Part shown: positions 44,818-54,019 of the stretch, one piece after another | How the letters are laid out: the number at the start of each line of letters is the position of its first letter | Position numbering within the stretch: the first letter of the stretch is position 1 | From: an uncultured Cohaesibacter sp. | GTDB taxonomy: Bacteria; Pseudomonadota; Alphaproteobacteria; Rhizobiales; Cohaesibacteraceae | DNA: 64,000 nt | Reading direction: 5' to 3' | Assembly (NCBI RefSeq): GCF_963682185.1 | Contig: NZ_OY821667.1 | Coordinates: 4,353,501-4,417,500 of the forward strand | Made by a program: the position numbers and the translations under genes | The notes under the pieces: model-generated | What the model was told of the DNA's origin: nothing | What the model saw: only the letters and a program-made list of their open reading frames with translations | The model's database searches: none

Positions 44818-44994
44818 ATGGCAAAAAGACGAGACATGACCATGCCTGAACAAGCAAAGAAATCCTCTTCTAACGATCTCCTGCAAAAAGAATATCATGA
44901 GATCGGTATCCCTTCAGTTGCTGCGGCCTGCTGCGTTAAAAAGCACGTAGAAGCCAAACACACTGATTATGATCCAGTGCAAGATAAGAAATAA
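44818..44994 (+). CDS. Small soluble protein, unknown function
   Basis: 58 residues from the ATG at 44818 (GGAG four bases upstream; ATGs at 44836 and 44842 are alternatives). The core LLQKEYHEIGIPSVAAACCVKK resembles short rhizobial proteins with a Y-x-E-I-G-I-x-A-V-A-A-A motif whose function is unknown. Two adjacent cysteines follow that motif. It ends in a polar tail. A bidirectional terminator follows at 45228. Moderate confidence that it is translated. Confidence 0.5.
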   Translation: MAKRRDMTMPEQAKKSSSNDLLQKEYHEIGIPSVAAACCVKKHVEAKHTDYDPVQDKK

Positions 44995-45227
44995 GATCTC
45001 CGTGTGAGAGCTTGGGTAGAGCGCCGATAGCCCCTGCTGTGGGCTTTGTAAGACAACATCCCCAAATTCCTGTTTCAGGGGGTGCTTGAAACCGTCGCGC
45101 CAATATCCTGCGTGTGAGTCTGCTACGTGATTTTGCCTTGCCTACCCGCGATAGGCAGAATTCTGAAGAGGCAAAGATGGCGTTGCGCCTTCCCCTACGG
45201 TGCAGCGGAACGTAGCGTACAGCTTTA
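44995..45227. other. Non-coding stretch before the shared terminator, 233 bases
   Basis: Contains several short inverted repeats such as AGCCC-ctgctgt-GGGCT near 45029-45045. No gene or known RNA recognised. Confidence 0.3.
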
Positions 45228-45261
45228 AAAAGCGTTCCTTCGCAAGAGGAACGCTTTTTTC
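45228..45261. terminator. Bidirectional terminator
   Basis: AAAAAGCGTTCCT-tcgcaag-AGGAACGCTTTTTT, a long perfect stem with A/T runs on both sides, between the converging 58-aa gene and argO. Confidence 0.88.
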
Positions 45262-45323
45262 ATGGCAAACCATTTCTCACCCGCTTTAACCGGATGGTTT
45301 GCTTGGTTTGCGCCCCTGATACC

Positions 45324-45947
45324 TCATACCGTGCTGTGAATGAGTGACCAGGCCAGAAGCCACATGATGACGCCGATAATAAAGTCCAGAATTCTCCAGG
45401 CGATTGCCTTCTCAAACAGAGGCGTAAGAACGCGCGCGCCATAGCCAAGTGCAAAAAACCAGACAAAGGATGCTGCAATCGCGCCAATGGCGAACAGGAT
45501 TTGTTGAAAGCCCAGCCATCGAGCAGAAAGACTACCCACCAGCATCACCGTATCCAGATAGACATGCGGATTGAGATAGGTGAAGGCCAGAACGGTCAGA
45601 ATAGCGCTCTTCAAGCTAATACTCTCGCCCTTGGATACATGCATGCCGTTGCTCTTAAAGGCTCGTATGAAAGCCTGCAGACCATAAAAGAGCAGAAATG
45701 CAAATCCTCCCCATGTGATCAGCGTTAGCAAGAGCTGGGATTGCCGCACCAACGTGCCCATGCCTGCCACGCCTGCTGCTATGAGAATGGCATCGGAGAA
45801 TGAACAAATCAGTACAATGGGCAGAACATGCAATCGCTGCAGCCCCAGACGCAAGACAAAGGCATTCTGGGCTCCGATCGCGATAATAAGCGAAGCACCC
45901 AGAAAAAATCCCTGCAGCATGGGAGTATAAATGTAAGAGATGGGCAT
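45324..45947 (-). CDS. argO: LysE/ArgO-family basic amino-acid exporter
   Basis: 207 residues, about six membrane spans. The hallmark IAIGAQNAFVLRLGLQRLH near residue 20 and FTYLNPHVYLDTVMLVGSL in the second half are the LysE/ArgO signatures; these exporters release arginine or lysine from the cytoplasm. It differs from the RhtB-like gene at 7633. In other bacteria a LysR-type regulator (ArgP/LysG) sits beside it; none is seen here. The frame begins with an ATG near 45947. Confidence 0.85.
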   Translation of the reverse strand: MPISYIYTPMLQGFFLGASLIIAIGAQNAFVLRLGLQRLHVLPIVLICSFSDAILIAAGVAGMGTLVRQSQLLLTLITWGGFAFLLFYGLQAFIRAFKSNGMHVSKGESISLKSAILTVLAFTYLNPHVYLDTVMLVGSLSARWLGFQQILFAIGAIAASFVWFFALGYGARVLTPLFEKAIAWRILDFIIGVIMWLLAWSLIHSTV

Positions 45948-45982
45948 GGGCAGTCTCGTTAAAGGCGCAATCTCAAGGCGAG

Positions 45983-46013
45983 AACAAGCCGGACGCAGAA
46001 CGCCCGGCTTGTT
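45983..46013 (-). terminator. Hairpin terminator after pdxH
   Basis: AACAAGCCGG / CCGGCTTGTT, a perfect 10-bp stem with an 11-base loop, 30 bases past the pdxH stop. The T-run after it on the minus strand is short. Confidence 0.55.
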
Positions 46014-46043
46014 GTGTCACTTATCTGCTCGTTGGGGGAAAAC

Positions 46044-46640
46044 TTACGGGTAAAGCCGTGTCTTCTCCCAACCATCGCTGCTCGGTTTGAAAACGACGCG
46101 ATCGTGTAGTCTGAAATTCCGATCATGCCAGAATTCGATTTCTTGGGGCACGACCCGGAAACCGGACCAATAGTCAGGGCGCGGAATGCGTCCGATATTG
46201 AATTTGGCGGTATATTCAGCAACGGCCTTTTCAAGCGCAAAGCGGCTTTCCAGAGGCCGGGATTGTTTAGATGCCCAGGCCCCGATGCGGCTTCCGCGCG
46301 CACGGGATTCGTAGTAGGCGTCCGCTTCTTCCTTGCTGACCTCTTCAACAGCACCCCGAATGCGCACCTGACGTCGCAGGCTCTTCCAATGGAAAAGAAG
46401 GGCCACTTTCTGGCTGGCCAGCAGCTCACGACCTTTGGCACTTTCGAAGTTTGTATAAAAAACGAATCCCTTTTCCGAATAATCCTTTAGCAGCACCATG
46501 CGCACATTCGGCATGCCGCTTTCATCCACCGTGGCAACGGCCATGGCGTTGGGATCGTTCGGCTCACTGGCTTCAGCTTCCGCTAACCAACGAGAAAAGA
46601 GCTCCAGAGGCTTGTTTGCCTCAGTAAAGTTACCACTCAT
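46044..46640 (-). CDS. pdxH: Pyridoxine/pyridoxamine 5'-phosphate oxidase
   Basis: 198 residues from the ATG at 46640 with AGGAAGG upstream. It uses FMN and oxygen to form pyridoxal 5'-phosphate, the last step of vitamin B6 synthesis and salvage. Family marks are [52 protein letters not shown] (FMN contacts), [11 protein letters not shown] and the C-terminal [15 protein letters not shown] with RLYP at the very end. The longer frame to 46757 is unsupported. Divergent from the lipoprotein gene. Confidence 0.95.
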   Translation of the reverse strand: MSGNFTEANKPLELFSRWLAEAEASEPNDPNAMAVATVDESGMPNVRMVLLKDYSEKGFVFYTNFESAKGRELLASQKVALLFHWKSLRRQVRIRGAVEEVSKEEADAYYESRARGSRIGAWASKQSRPLESRFALEKAVAEYTAKFNIGRIPRPDYWSGFRVVPQEIEFWHDRNFRLHDRVVFKPSSDGWEKTRLYP

Positions 46641-46729
46641 TAACCTTCCTGGCTGAAAATAAACTATGACTTCAAAGGCGGGTCCTGCATGACGATGCGG
46701 GCTCGGTCTAGAGTGTAAAGGAACCTGAC

Positions 46730-47197
46730 ATGTTTGGCCATAGAGTCTCTGCATCAATTTACAGCGTCGTCCGCGGTGCCGTAAAGCTCTGCGTGCTGGC
46801 TGCCTGTTGTTCCCTCGGCGCTTGCGCTTCTGTCAGTTTTATGGGCTCCTCCGATCAGGTCGACAAGATCAAGACCGGCTCGATTGGCGTGACAGATCGC
46901 TTGCTTGCTGGCATTGACCCTTCCGACTGGCAAGTCATGCTGAACCGTATGTCTTCATTCGACAAAGTCGCCTTGCAGGCTGAAGAAGTCAATGCAGACT
47001 GGATCAACCCGGAAACTGGCTCCAAAGGGCGTATCACCCAGGTCAAGAAGTTGCCCGACATGATGAATGAGGAATGCCGCTCCTTCAAAAGCTCCATGCA
47101 TCGGGTAACGGGTGTCGAGAATATCGAAGGGCAGGCGTGCAAGGTGCCCGATGGCAGCTGGCAAATTGTCGGCTTCTCTACGGGCGTCTCTGTCTAA
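46730..47197 (+). CDS. RT0821/Lpp0805-type surface lipoprotein
   Basis: 155 residues. A signal segment ends in the lipobox S-L-G-A-C, giving a lipid-modified cysteine at residue 32. The mature part contains [37 protein letters not shown] and [14 protein letters not shown], the pattern of the 16-17 kDa surface-antigen domain found in Rickettsia, Legionella and rhizobia. The role of the domain is unknown; outer-membrane or periplasmic location is expected. AAAGGAA precedes the ATG. It is divergent from pdxH, as in related species. Confidence 0.8.
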   Translation: MFGHRVSASIYSVVRGAVKLCVLAACCSLGACASVSFMGSSDQVDKIKTGSIGVTDRLLAGIDPSDWQVMLNRMSSFDKVALQAEEVNADWINPETGSKGRITQVKKLPDMMNEECRSFKSSMHRVTGVENIEGQACKVPDGSWQIVGFSTGVSV

Positions 47198-47900
47198 CCT
47201 CGCCAAGTTTGCTTTTTGATAGCGTCACTATGCCTTTCTTGGGCGTCTTTCCTCATGTTCAATCTTTTGCATATGTGTCAATGAACTGTCACATAAGTCC
47301 GCTAACGTGTGTCCTGTAGCGCCAATAAGGCGTTGCAAATGCATGTTTCAAGACTTTCAGAACCGGGTTCTTTTTCGTTTTTATTCTCTGGTTTCTTACA
47401 AATTTTGCCATCACCAGTTGATGTTCACTTTCCTTTTTCTAAAGCAGATCCGGGTTCCGCACGAGCCCGGATCTTCTTTTTGGAGTAGCTCCATAAAGTA
47501 GGCAGTTACGCATTGTAATCCTTGTTCAATTTCCCGTCCCGCCATTCGTTGCAAGAAGCTCTTCTATCGTATTCCTCATCCGAAAAGCCTCTTGAAAATG
47601 ACATGCTTTTACTCCATAGGAGCAAAACTTATCCCCCGTAGACGCTGAGGGTCTGGAAAAGCCGACAGGTTCCTCCTATAGTGATCGGCAAGAAAATGCT
47701 GCCTTATGGCAGGGGACCAGCGGTGCGCTGGTTTATTTATGGCTCTAATTATGCTCATGTTGAGCATAAGTTTTGGTCAGAAGAAACGATAACGGGCCTG
47801 AAGACCAAAGGTCCAGATCGCAAGGTTAGCTTTGCCCTACGCCGAGATGCCAGTAGGAAGGCCAGACAGCACCGCGCAATTTGAAGGAGGCCAGGGTCGG
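47198..47900 (+). other. Long region between the lipoprotein gene and nadA, 703 bases
   Basis: No supported protein gene. It contains a good terminator at 47446-47474, about 250 bases beyond the lipoprotein stop, leaving room for a long 3' tail or a small RNA. The nadA promoter should lie between 47500 and 47880 but was not defined. Confidence 0.4.
47446..47474 (+). terminator. Rho-independent terminator in the lipoprotein-nadA gap
   Basis: AGATCCGGG-ttccgcacgag-CCCGGATCT, a perfect 9-bp stem followed by TCTTTTTGG. Confidence 0.8.
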
Positions 47901-48980
47901 ATGATGATGACAGCTCAGACTGCAACCGATTTTGCAAAACGTGCCCCAAGCATGGCTGCGCAGGAGCGGGGAATCCTGCCCATTCCGCCGCTTGTCTATA
48001 GCGATGAGGTGGCGGCAGAAACCGCGCCACTCTATGAGCTGGTCAAGCATGTCATTCCACCCATCGAGTGGCCATTCCACGCGCCCTATATCTCGGCGAT
48101 CAACAAGCTGAAGAAAGAGCGCGGTGCGGTCATTCTGGCGCATAACTATCAAACACCGGAAATTTTCCATGGCGTCGCGGATATCCGTGGCGATAGCCTT
48201 CAGCTCGCCATCGAAGCGGCACGCTCGGATGCCGATCTGATCATCCAGTGCGGCGTGCATTTCATGGCTGAGACCTCAAAGATCCTCTGCCCTGACAAGA
48301 CAGTGCTTATTCCCGATAGCTCGGCAGGCTGCTCGCTCGCCTCATCCATAACCGCCGCCGATGTGCGCGCCCTGAGGGATCAATATCCCGGTGTGCCGAT
48401 CATCACCTATGTGAACACCTCGGCGGATGTGAAGGCCGAGTGCGATATCTGCTGCACCTCGTCCAATGCGGTTGAGATAGTCGAAAGCCTCGGTGTTGAT
48501 CGGGTGTTGTTGGTGCCAGACCAGTATCTGGCCAAGAATGTCGCCGCCCAGACCGATGTGGAAGTGCTGACCTTTGCGGGCTCCTGCGAAGTGCATGAAC
48601 GCTTTACTGCCGATGAGATCCGGTCCTATCGCCGCTCCATGCCGGAGGTGCAGGTGATCGCTCACCCAGAATGCCCGCCCGAAGTGGTGGCTGAGGCTGA
48701 TTTCTCCGGCTCGACCAAAGGCATGATCGATTGGGTCAAGACCAACAACCCGGAAAAGGTGATGATGATCACCGAATGCTCCATGGCCGATAATGTGGCC
48801 AGTGAAGCACCTGACGTGAATTTCGTGCGGCCCTGCAATCTCTGCCCGCACATGAAGAAGATTACCCTGCCAAAAATCCTCGACAGTCTGCTCTATATGC
48901 AGGAAGAGGTCACGGTTGATCCCCTCGTTGCCGACAAGGCCCGCAGGGCTGTCGAACGGATGATCAATCTGAAATCCTGA
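47901..48980 (+). CDS. nadA: Quinolinate synthase
   Basis: 359 residues from the ATG run at 47901, behind AAGGAGG. It condenses iminoaspartate with dihydroxyacetone phosphate to quinolinate on a 4Fe-4S cluster. Visible marks are [42 protein letters not shown] (first cluster Cys), [32 protein letters not shown] (second) and [14 protein letters not shown] (third). It is the first gene of nadA-nadB-nadC, the complete aspartate-to-nicotinate-mononucleotide route. A terminator hairpin separates it from nadB. Confidence 0.95.
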   Translation: MMMTAQTATDFAKRAPSMAAQERGILPIPPLVYSDEVAAETAPLYELVKHVIPPIEWPFHAPYISAINKLKKERGAVILAHNYQTPEIFHGVADIRGDSLQLAIEAARSDADLIIQCGVHFMAETSKILCPDKTVLIPDSSAGCSLASSITAADVRALRDQYPGVPIITYVNTSADVKAECDICCTSSNAVEIVESLGVDRVLLVPDQYLAKNVAAQTDVEVLTFAGSCEVHERFTADEIRSYRRSMPEVQVIAHPECPPEVVAEADFSGSTKGMIDWVKTNNPEKVMMITECSMADNVASEAPDVNFVRPCNLCPHMKKITLPKILDSLLYMQEEVTVDPLVADKARRAVERMINLKS

Positions 48981-48990
48981 TGTCTTGAAG

Positions 48991-49022
48991 GTCCGGGCCG
49001 ATCCGTTGCGATTGGCCCGGAC
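48991..49022 (+). terminator. Terminator hairpin between nadA and nadB
   Basis: GTCCGGGCC-gatccgttgcgatt-GGCCCGGAC, a perfect 9-bp GC stem followed by TTTTCTTT, 10 bases past the nadA stop and 90 bases before nadB. It may lower read-through into nadB. Confidence 0.75.
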
Positions 49023-49111
49023 TTTTCTTTATTCTCCCCAGCCTGCGCTCCGGCAAAGGCAGGCCTCAAGGGTTGCGCTAGAAATGGCGGAACCAGATCA
49101 AAGTCAAATCC

Positions 49112-50731
49112 ATGAACCTTTCCGCATCCGACGATTTTCGCCCCGAAAGCTGGCAACGCCATGATGAGATCATCATCGTTGGCGGAGGGCTGGCAGGGTT
49201 GTTCTGTGCCTACAAGCTGGCACCACGCCCTGTAACGCTTATTTCTGCTGCCCCCATAGGCGAGGGGGCATCCTCTGTTTGGGCGCAAGGCGGCATAGCG
49301 GCGGCAGTCTCTGAGGGCGACAGCACCGCCTCGCACTTGAGAGACACAATCAAGGCGGGCGCGGGAATCGTTGATGAAAAGATCGCCCGCCTGATGACCA
49401 ATCAGGGGCCACAGCGTATTCTTGACCTGCTGGAAGTGGGCGTGCCTTTCGACAAGGATCTGGAAGGCAAGCTGCGCCTGAGCCGGGAGGCAGCCCATTC
49501 CGCCAGCCGCGTTGTGCGGGTTTCTGGCGACAAGGCAGGGTTTGCCATCATGGAAGCCTTGATCCGGCGCGTCATCGACATGCCGTCCATCCGTATCGTT
49601 TCTGGCTATCAGGCTGAAAAACTGCATATGGAGGGGCGCTATGTAAAAGGCATCATCGCCCGAAGATGCGGGCAAGGCGCGGACACCGACACCCATACGA
49701 TCTTTTTTCCCGCGCGCGCCGTGGTGCTGGCGTCCGGTGGCTCGGGCAACCTTTATCGGGTGACGACCAACCCCACCGAATCCAATGGCGATGGCATAGC
49801 CATGGCGGCGGCGGCGGGCGCGGTTATCGCTGACCCTGAATTTGTACAGTTCCACCCCACAGCGCTTGATGTCGGCAAGGACCCTGCGCCTCTGGCGACT
49901 GAAGCTTTGCGTGGTCATGGCGCCAAGCTGATCAACAAGGCCGGTGAACGCTTCATGCTGGGCGAGCATGAGCTGGCCGAGCTGGCGCCGCGCGACATCG
50001 TCGCCCGTGCCATCCACCGGCAGGTCGAAGCGGGAAGGGGGGCCTTCCTTGATTGCCGTGAGGCGATTGGAGACAGCTTTGCTGAAGAGTTCCCCACCGT
50101 TTATGGTCATGCGCAAGAGGCCGGGATTGATCCGGCAACCGAACCACTGCCGGTCGCACCGGCAGCCCATTATCACATGGGGGGCATCCTGACGGACGCA
50201 CAAGGGCGCACGACCCTTGATGGGCTTTGGGCGGCGGGCGAGGTGACATCCACCGGAGCCCACGGAGCCAATCGACTGGCCTCCAACTCATTGCTCGAAG
50301 CGGTGGTTTTTGCTTCGCTGGTCGCGCAGGATATTAACCAGCAGCTCAGTTCGCCCAAACATGAGCTTTGGCAGCCCATCCGCAACGAGCGAACCCTGCC
50401 AGCGCGGCATCAGCCCAAGGAGGATGTTGCCAAACTGCGTGCAACCATGAGCCGCTATGTTGGTGTGGAGCGCGATGGTTCAGGGCTCAAAACGGCCTTG
50501 CAGATCATCGCCGAGCTGGAGCAGAAGGCTGTGACCGACAGCTTCCGCAATCAGCTGATCACAAGCAAGCTGATCACCGTTGCTGCCTATTTGCGCAAGG
50601 AGAGCCGGGGTGGGCATTTCCGCAAGGATTATCCGCATCAGGAAGAGGGCTGGCGTCACAGGACCTTCATTACCCTCAAACAAGCTGAGGCCGAGATAGT
50701 TAGGATTCTGGGCGAAGCATCACCCGATTGA
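49112..50731 (+). CDS. nadB: L-aspartate oxidase
   Basis: 539 residues. This FAD enzyme oxidises L-aspartate to iminoaspartate for NadA. Visible are the FAD loop [17 protein letters not shown] (about residues 17-33), [18 protein letters not shown], the substrate-site [30 protein letters not shown] and the C-terminal helical domain. The catalytic arginine is expected in the [25 protein letters not shown] regions. The ribosome site is weak, and the upstream terminator suggests it may have its own promoter or partial read-through. Confidence 0.93.
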   Translation: MNLSASDDFRPESWQRHDEIIIVGGGLAGLFCAYKLAPRPVTLISAAPIGEGASSVWAQGGIAAAVSEGDSTASHLRDTIKAGAGIVDEKIARLMTNQGPQRILDLLEVGVPFDKDLEGKLRLSREAAHSASRVVRVSGDKAGFAIMEALIRRVIDMPSIRIVSGYQAEKLHMEGRYVKGIIARRCGQGADTDTHTIFFPARAVVLASGGSGNLYRVTTNPTESNGDGIAMAAAAGAVIADPEFVQFHPTALDVGKDPAPLATEALRGHGAKLINKAGERFMLGEHELAELAPRDIVARAIHRQVEAGRGAFLDCREAIGDSFAEEFPTVYGHAQEAGIDPATEPLPVAPAAHYHMGGILTDAQGRTTLDGLWAAGEVTSTGAHGANRLASNSLLEAVVFASLVAQDINQQLSSPKHELWQPIRNERTLPARHQPKEDVAKLRATMSRYVGVERDGSGLKTALQIIAELEQKAVTDSFRNQLITSKLITVAAYLRKESRGGHFRKDYPHQEEGWRHRTFITLKQAEAEIVRILGEASPD

Positions 50732-50836
50732 TTTAAAACAGCGCGCTTGGCATGGTCTTTTGCTACCTGAAGACGCCAGCGCCACAGCCAAATGACAAGA
50801 CTTGATTTAGCGAGAAGTTCTGAGGAAACCGCATTG

Positions 50837-51730
50837 ATGAGCGACACAAAAATCTTGCCCGCAGACAAACTGTTTCTGCCCCAACCCATCATTGATGATG
50901 CTGTGCTTGCGGCCTTGAAGGAAGATCTGGGCCGCGCTGGTGACATCACCACGCTGGCGACCATTCCTGCCGATGCGCACGCCAAGGCCGTGATCGCCGC
51001 ACGGGACGAGGGGATCATCTCAGGCATTCCGATGGCGGAAAGTGCTTTCCGTCAGATTGGCGTCTGGCATGGAGAGGCGGTGTCTTTCACACCCATGATC
51101 GCCGACGGTACAGAAGTGAAGGCAGGGGATGTGGTCGCTGAAATCTACGGTCCGGCACGTCTGGTGCTGTCTGCTGAACGGATCGCGCTCAACTTCATGT
51201 GCCACATGTCCGGTGTCGCCACGGCGACCCACAAGATGGTCAAGCTGATCAAGGGCACCAAGGCAAAAGTGACCGGCACCCGCAAGACGCTGCCGGGCCT
51301 GCGGGCTTTTGAAAAATATGCGGTCAAATGCGGCGGCGGCTCCAACCACCGCTTCGGTCTTGATGATGCCATTCTGATCAAGGACAATCATATTGCAGTG
51401 GCAGGTTCGATCACCGAAGCCATTCGCCGGTCTCGAGATTTTGCTGGCCATCTGGTGCGAGTTGAAGTGGAAGTGGACACCATCGAGCAGCTCAAGGAAG
51501 CCATCGCTTGCAAACCCGATGTCATCATGCTGGACAATATGGGCCCGGAGAAACTGGCCGAAGCGTTGGCCCTGCTTGAGGGCACCGGCATCATCTCCGA
51601 AGCCTCCGGCGGTGTAAGCCCTGCAACGATTGCGGCGATTGCCAAAACCGGCGTGGATTATATTTCCGCTGGCTACATCACCCACTCGGCGCCAAACTTC
51701 GATCTTGGGCTCGATATTTCCGTCAGCTAA
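50837..51730 (+). CDS. nadC: Nicotinate-nucleotide pyrophosphorylase (quinolinate phosphoribosyltransferase)
   Basis: 297 residues from the ATG at 50837; upstream codons to 50792 are unsupported. It makes nicotinate mononucleotide from quinolinate and PRPP with loss of CO2. Seen are the N-terminal EDLGRAGDITT, TGTRKTLPGLRAFEKYAVKCGGG, the metal/PRPP motif DDAILIKDNHI, VEVEVDTIEQL, MLDNMG and EASGGVSPATIA. A terminator follows, closing the nad operon. There is no nadD or nadE nearby. Confidence 0.95.
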   Translation: MSDTKILPADKLFLPQPIIDDAVLAALKEDLGRAGDITTLATIPADAHAKAVIAARDEGIISGIPMAESAFRQIGVWHGEAVSFTPMIADGTEVKAGDVVAEIYGPARLVLSAERIALNFMCHMSGVATATHKMVKLIKGTKAKVTGTRKTLPGLRAFEKYAVKCGGGSNHRFGLDDAILIKDNHIAVAGSITEAIRRSRDFAGHLVRVEVEVDTIEQLKEAIACKPDVIMLDNMGPEKLAEALALLEGTGIISEASGGVSPATIAAIAKTGVDYISAGYITHSAPNFDLGLDISVS

Positions 51731-51755
51731 TCGAGAGTCTACATTCTTTGAAATG

Positions 51756-51793
51756 AAAAACCCTGCGACCCAATTGGTGTCGCGGGGTTTTTC
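51756..51793 (+). terminator. Rho-independent terminator of the nad operon
   Basis: AAAAACCCtGCGAC-ccaattggt-GTCGCgGGGTTTTT, a long stem with a T-run, 26 bases past the nadC stop. Confidence 0.85.
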
Positions 51794-51873
51794 GTGATGG
51801 TCGTATAAGGGCCCATGCCCCTTGCAAACAGTTCACTACCATTACCTGAGAGATGGAGGGGGGGCTGTATCGC

Positions 51874-52473
51874 CTAGCTGCTCCTGAAGCCTGCATGATT
51901 GCCCGCGCCGCGCCGACCAAAGCCTGTCGCCTGCTTTCTTGCGGTGATTGGGACCCGCATACCGGAGCCTTCATTGGCAGCTTTCTGTGTGGTCCTGCCT
52001 GCGGGGAGCAAGCGAGCAAGCTCTTCATCGGAAAACCGTTCCAGCGGAGGGGGATTGGTTGACCCCAACTGGACGACGGGACCTCGGGTAACGTCACCCT
52101 CATTCGGATCATCGCCAAATTTGTTCGGCCCTTCTGTTCCTCGTTTGAAAAATAGCAAATAGAGCGCGTAGAAATTCATGAAAGGTATAAGAGAGCCCAG
52201 CCCCCACCAACTGCTCTTGTTCACATCATGCAACCGACGCACCGTAATCGAAAAACTCGGCAAAAATGTTACGAGCCAGAACACTGTCAGCACAGGGAGG
52301 TGTGTCACGATTTCAGGTGCAGCTGCTCTGCCGGTTAAAAGAGGGGTAGCGCCAAGCAGAATATTGACGAAAAGTATGGTTAGATTCCAATACCAATATT
52401 CGGAGCGTGGTGCGCGTCCCCTGAAACTGAAATAGTGCCTGAAACAGGATGAAATTGCCGCTGAATAGCTCAT
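51874..52473 (-). CDS. DUF805 integral membrane protein (copy 3 of a tandem trio)
   Basis: 199 residues. It has the DUF805 layout: FRHYFSFRGRAPRSEYWYW at the start, four hydrophobic spans, SITVRRLHDVNKSSWWGL in the middle, and a GPNKFGDDPN end of domain. Unlike its two paralogues it has a long polar tail (about 135-199) rich in P/R/G. The ATG at 52473 is chosen to match the paralogues; a GTG lies 12 bases upstream. Function of DUF805 is unknown. Lies downstream of copies at 52614 and 53288 in the same direction. Confidence 0.85.
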   Translation of the reverse strand: MSYSAAISSCFRHYFSFRGRAPRSEYWYWNLTILFVNILLGATPLLTGRAAAPEIVTHLPVLTVFWLVTFLPSFSITVRRLHDVNKSSWWGLGSLIPFMNFYALYLLFFKRGTEGPNKFGDDPNEGDVTRGPVVQLGSTNPPPLERFSDEELARLLPAGRTTQKAANEGSGMRVPITARKQATGFGRRGAGNHAGFRSS

Positions 52474-52613
52474 GCCAAAGTCCACAATCTATGATAGCGA
52501 TGACATCACTATTGATTGGGTGCCTTAATTGGCAGTTAAGGCGCGCTTGAATCTGGAGACCGGACTAAATCTCTCACTTTACAGCGTTAAAAGAGGATTA
52601 AGTGACGCTTTGC

Positions 52614-53105
52614 TTACTCCGCCGGTGAGGGCGAATGAGCCGGTGCGCTCTCGTAAGACGTCCGTGCAGCCTGGGTTTCGCGTTTGGCAAGCGCGGCCAT
52701 ATCCAGTGGATTGGCGCCAAAGCGGTTAAAGCCTTCCTGACTTTTACGCGCCAGCATGGCCACCATCGGGAAGAGACCGAAAAAGGGGATGAGATAGACC
52801 AGAGCCCACCACCCTCTGTGGCCCCTGTCATGCAAGCGCCGGACGGTGATGGCTATCATTGCCGGAGAAAAGAGCAACAGATAAATTGGCACGAACGGCT
52901 CTCTGTTGCCCATCAACTGATAGAGAAATAGCGCAAGGCCGCTTGGCTCCTGCTGCCGGATATAGGTTACGTCAGCCCCGAGTGCGGCGAAAAACATCAA
53001 TGTGAAAAAGGTGAAGAAGAACCAGAATTCCATCCGCGCAGTTCGGCCGGAATAGGAAAAGGACGCCCGAAGAATTGAGAATAGCTTGCCATAGAGTGAA
53101 AACAT
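52614..53105 (-). CDS. DUF805 integral membrane protein (copy 2 of a tandem trio)
   Basis: 163 residues. Opening LRASFSYSGRTARMEFWFFF, four membrane spans, AITVRRLHDRGHRGWW and EGFNRFGANPLD are the DUF805 marks. The ATG at 53105 has GAAGGAG six bases away. It is separated from the next copy by about 140 bases and differs from both in detail, so the trio is not a recent exact duplication. Function unknown; inner-membrane location. Confidence 0.85.
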   Translation of the reverse strand: MFSLYGKLFSILRASFSYSGRTARMEFWFFFTFFTLMFFAALGADVTYIRQQEPSGLALFLYQLMGNREPFVPIYLLLFSPAMIAITVRRLHDRGHRGWWALVYLIPFFGLFPMVAMLARKSQEGFNRFGANPLDMAALAKRETQAARTSYESAPAHSPSPAE

Positions 53106-53287
53106 CGCCTGCTCCTTCTTCGGCATGAAGCCGAGTGCGCTAGGAGAGCCTACGAGAGTGGGTATGGTTAATCAATCGTAAATTTCGCATTTTGCAACAC
53201 ATGGTTAACGCCCGCGCGGATAGCGGAATCCGCCGGTTGAAAAGGGATACGGCCTTCTAAGGCTTGGTAAAACGAGGGGGTTTCGTC

Positions 53288-53728
53288 TCAATCGAAATGC
53301 AGCTCTCGGGGTGGGAAGGCATGGCCGAAGCGATTCTCGCCAGCCGGGCCTGGAACAAAGCCGACCACAAAATAGAGCACCATCACCAGCGCCACGGGAA
53401 TCCACAGCATTTGCGCCATGAGCGCGGGAGCAAATGTGGCTATCGCGAAGGTCAGCAGAATACCTGCTGGCACAATAAGGAACCACTTGCCCGTCAGGTC
53501 CATATCATGCAGGCGACGCACCGTGAGAGAAATGCCGAAAATGAAGGTCAGAGCAAACCACGCCTTCCAGATTTCCGAAAGCAGCGGCGTATTCAGGCCG
53601 ATGAAATAGAAGCCCGCTGTCATGAGCAGGGAAAACACGATCCAGAGCCAGAATTCGGCCCGTCCGGCGCGTCCCTTGAAGTCAAGGCAATGGACAAGAC
53701 TATGTTCAACAAGCTTCACGGCAGACAT
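53288..53728 (-). CDS. DUF805 integral membrane protein (copy 1 of a tandem trio)
   Basis: 146 residues from the ATG at 53728 behind AAAGGT. It has HCLDFKGRAGRAEFWLWIV, membrane spans, GISLTVRRLHDMDLTGKWF and GENRFGHAFPPRELHFD, the DUF805 signature. First of three paralogous genes in one direction (copies at 52614 and 51874). Function unknown. The shortest of the three, with no tail after the domain. Confidence 0.85.
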   Translation of the reverse strand: MSAVKLVEHSLVHCLDFKGRAGRAEFWLWIVFSLLMTAGFYFIGLNTPLLSEIWKAWFALTFIFGISLTVRRLHDMDLTGKWFLIVPAGILLTFAIATFAPALMAQMLWIPVALVMVLYFVVGFVPGPAGENRFGHAFPPRELHFD

Positions 53729-54019
53729 GGCACCAACCTTTGAAAGATCCAAACCGGTATTTGAACATGAGAGACTGCTCACCATGCCGCAAGACCGAGT
53801 GATTGCCCATTAGCAAATCTACCGGTTCACTGCAATCGCGAGCGGCCGGAGGCATCGATTCATCCGATTTCTTTGAAAACTCAACGAAGTGTGCAGCGGA
53901 TAACCGCCCCTTCTGCCTCCATTGTTGCATTGACGGGAGGGGCGCAAACGTTGGATGCATAGAGATGAATATAGCGGATTGTACGGATATCCGTATTTTG
54001 CTCGGGAGCAAACCAGAGA

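Noticed and set aside
48893-50263. Long minus-strand frame (456 codons) opposite nadB
   Set aside because: Shadow of nadB; composition is that of an antisense frame, with no recognisable domain or start.
53168-53182. Near match to a CtrA box (TTAA-n7-TAAA) before the second DUF805 gene
   Set aside because: One mismatch, and similar near matches occur by chance in AT-rich gaps (for example near 15233); not enough to call regulation.
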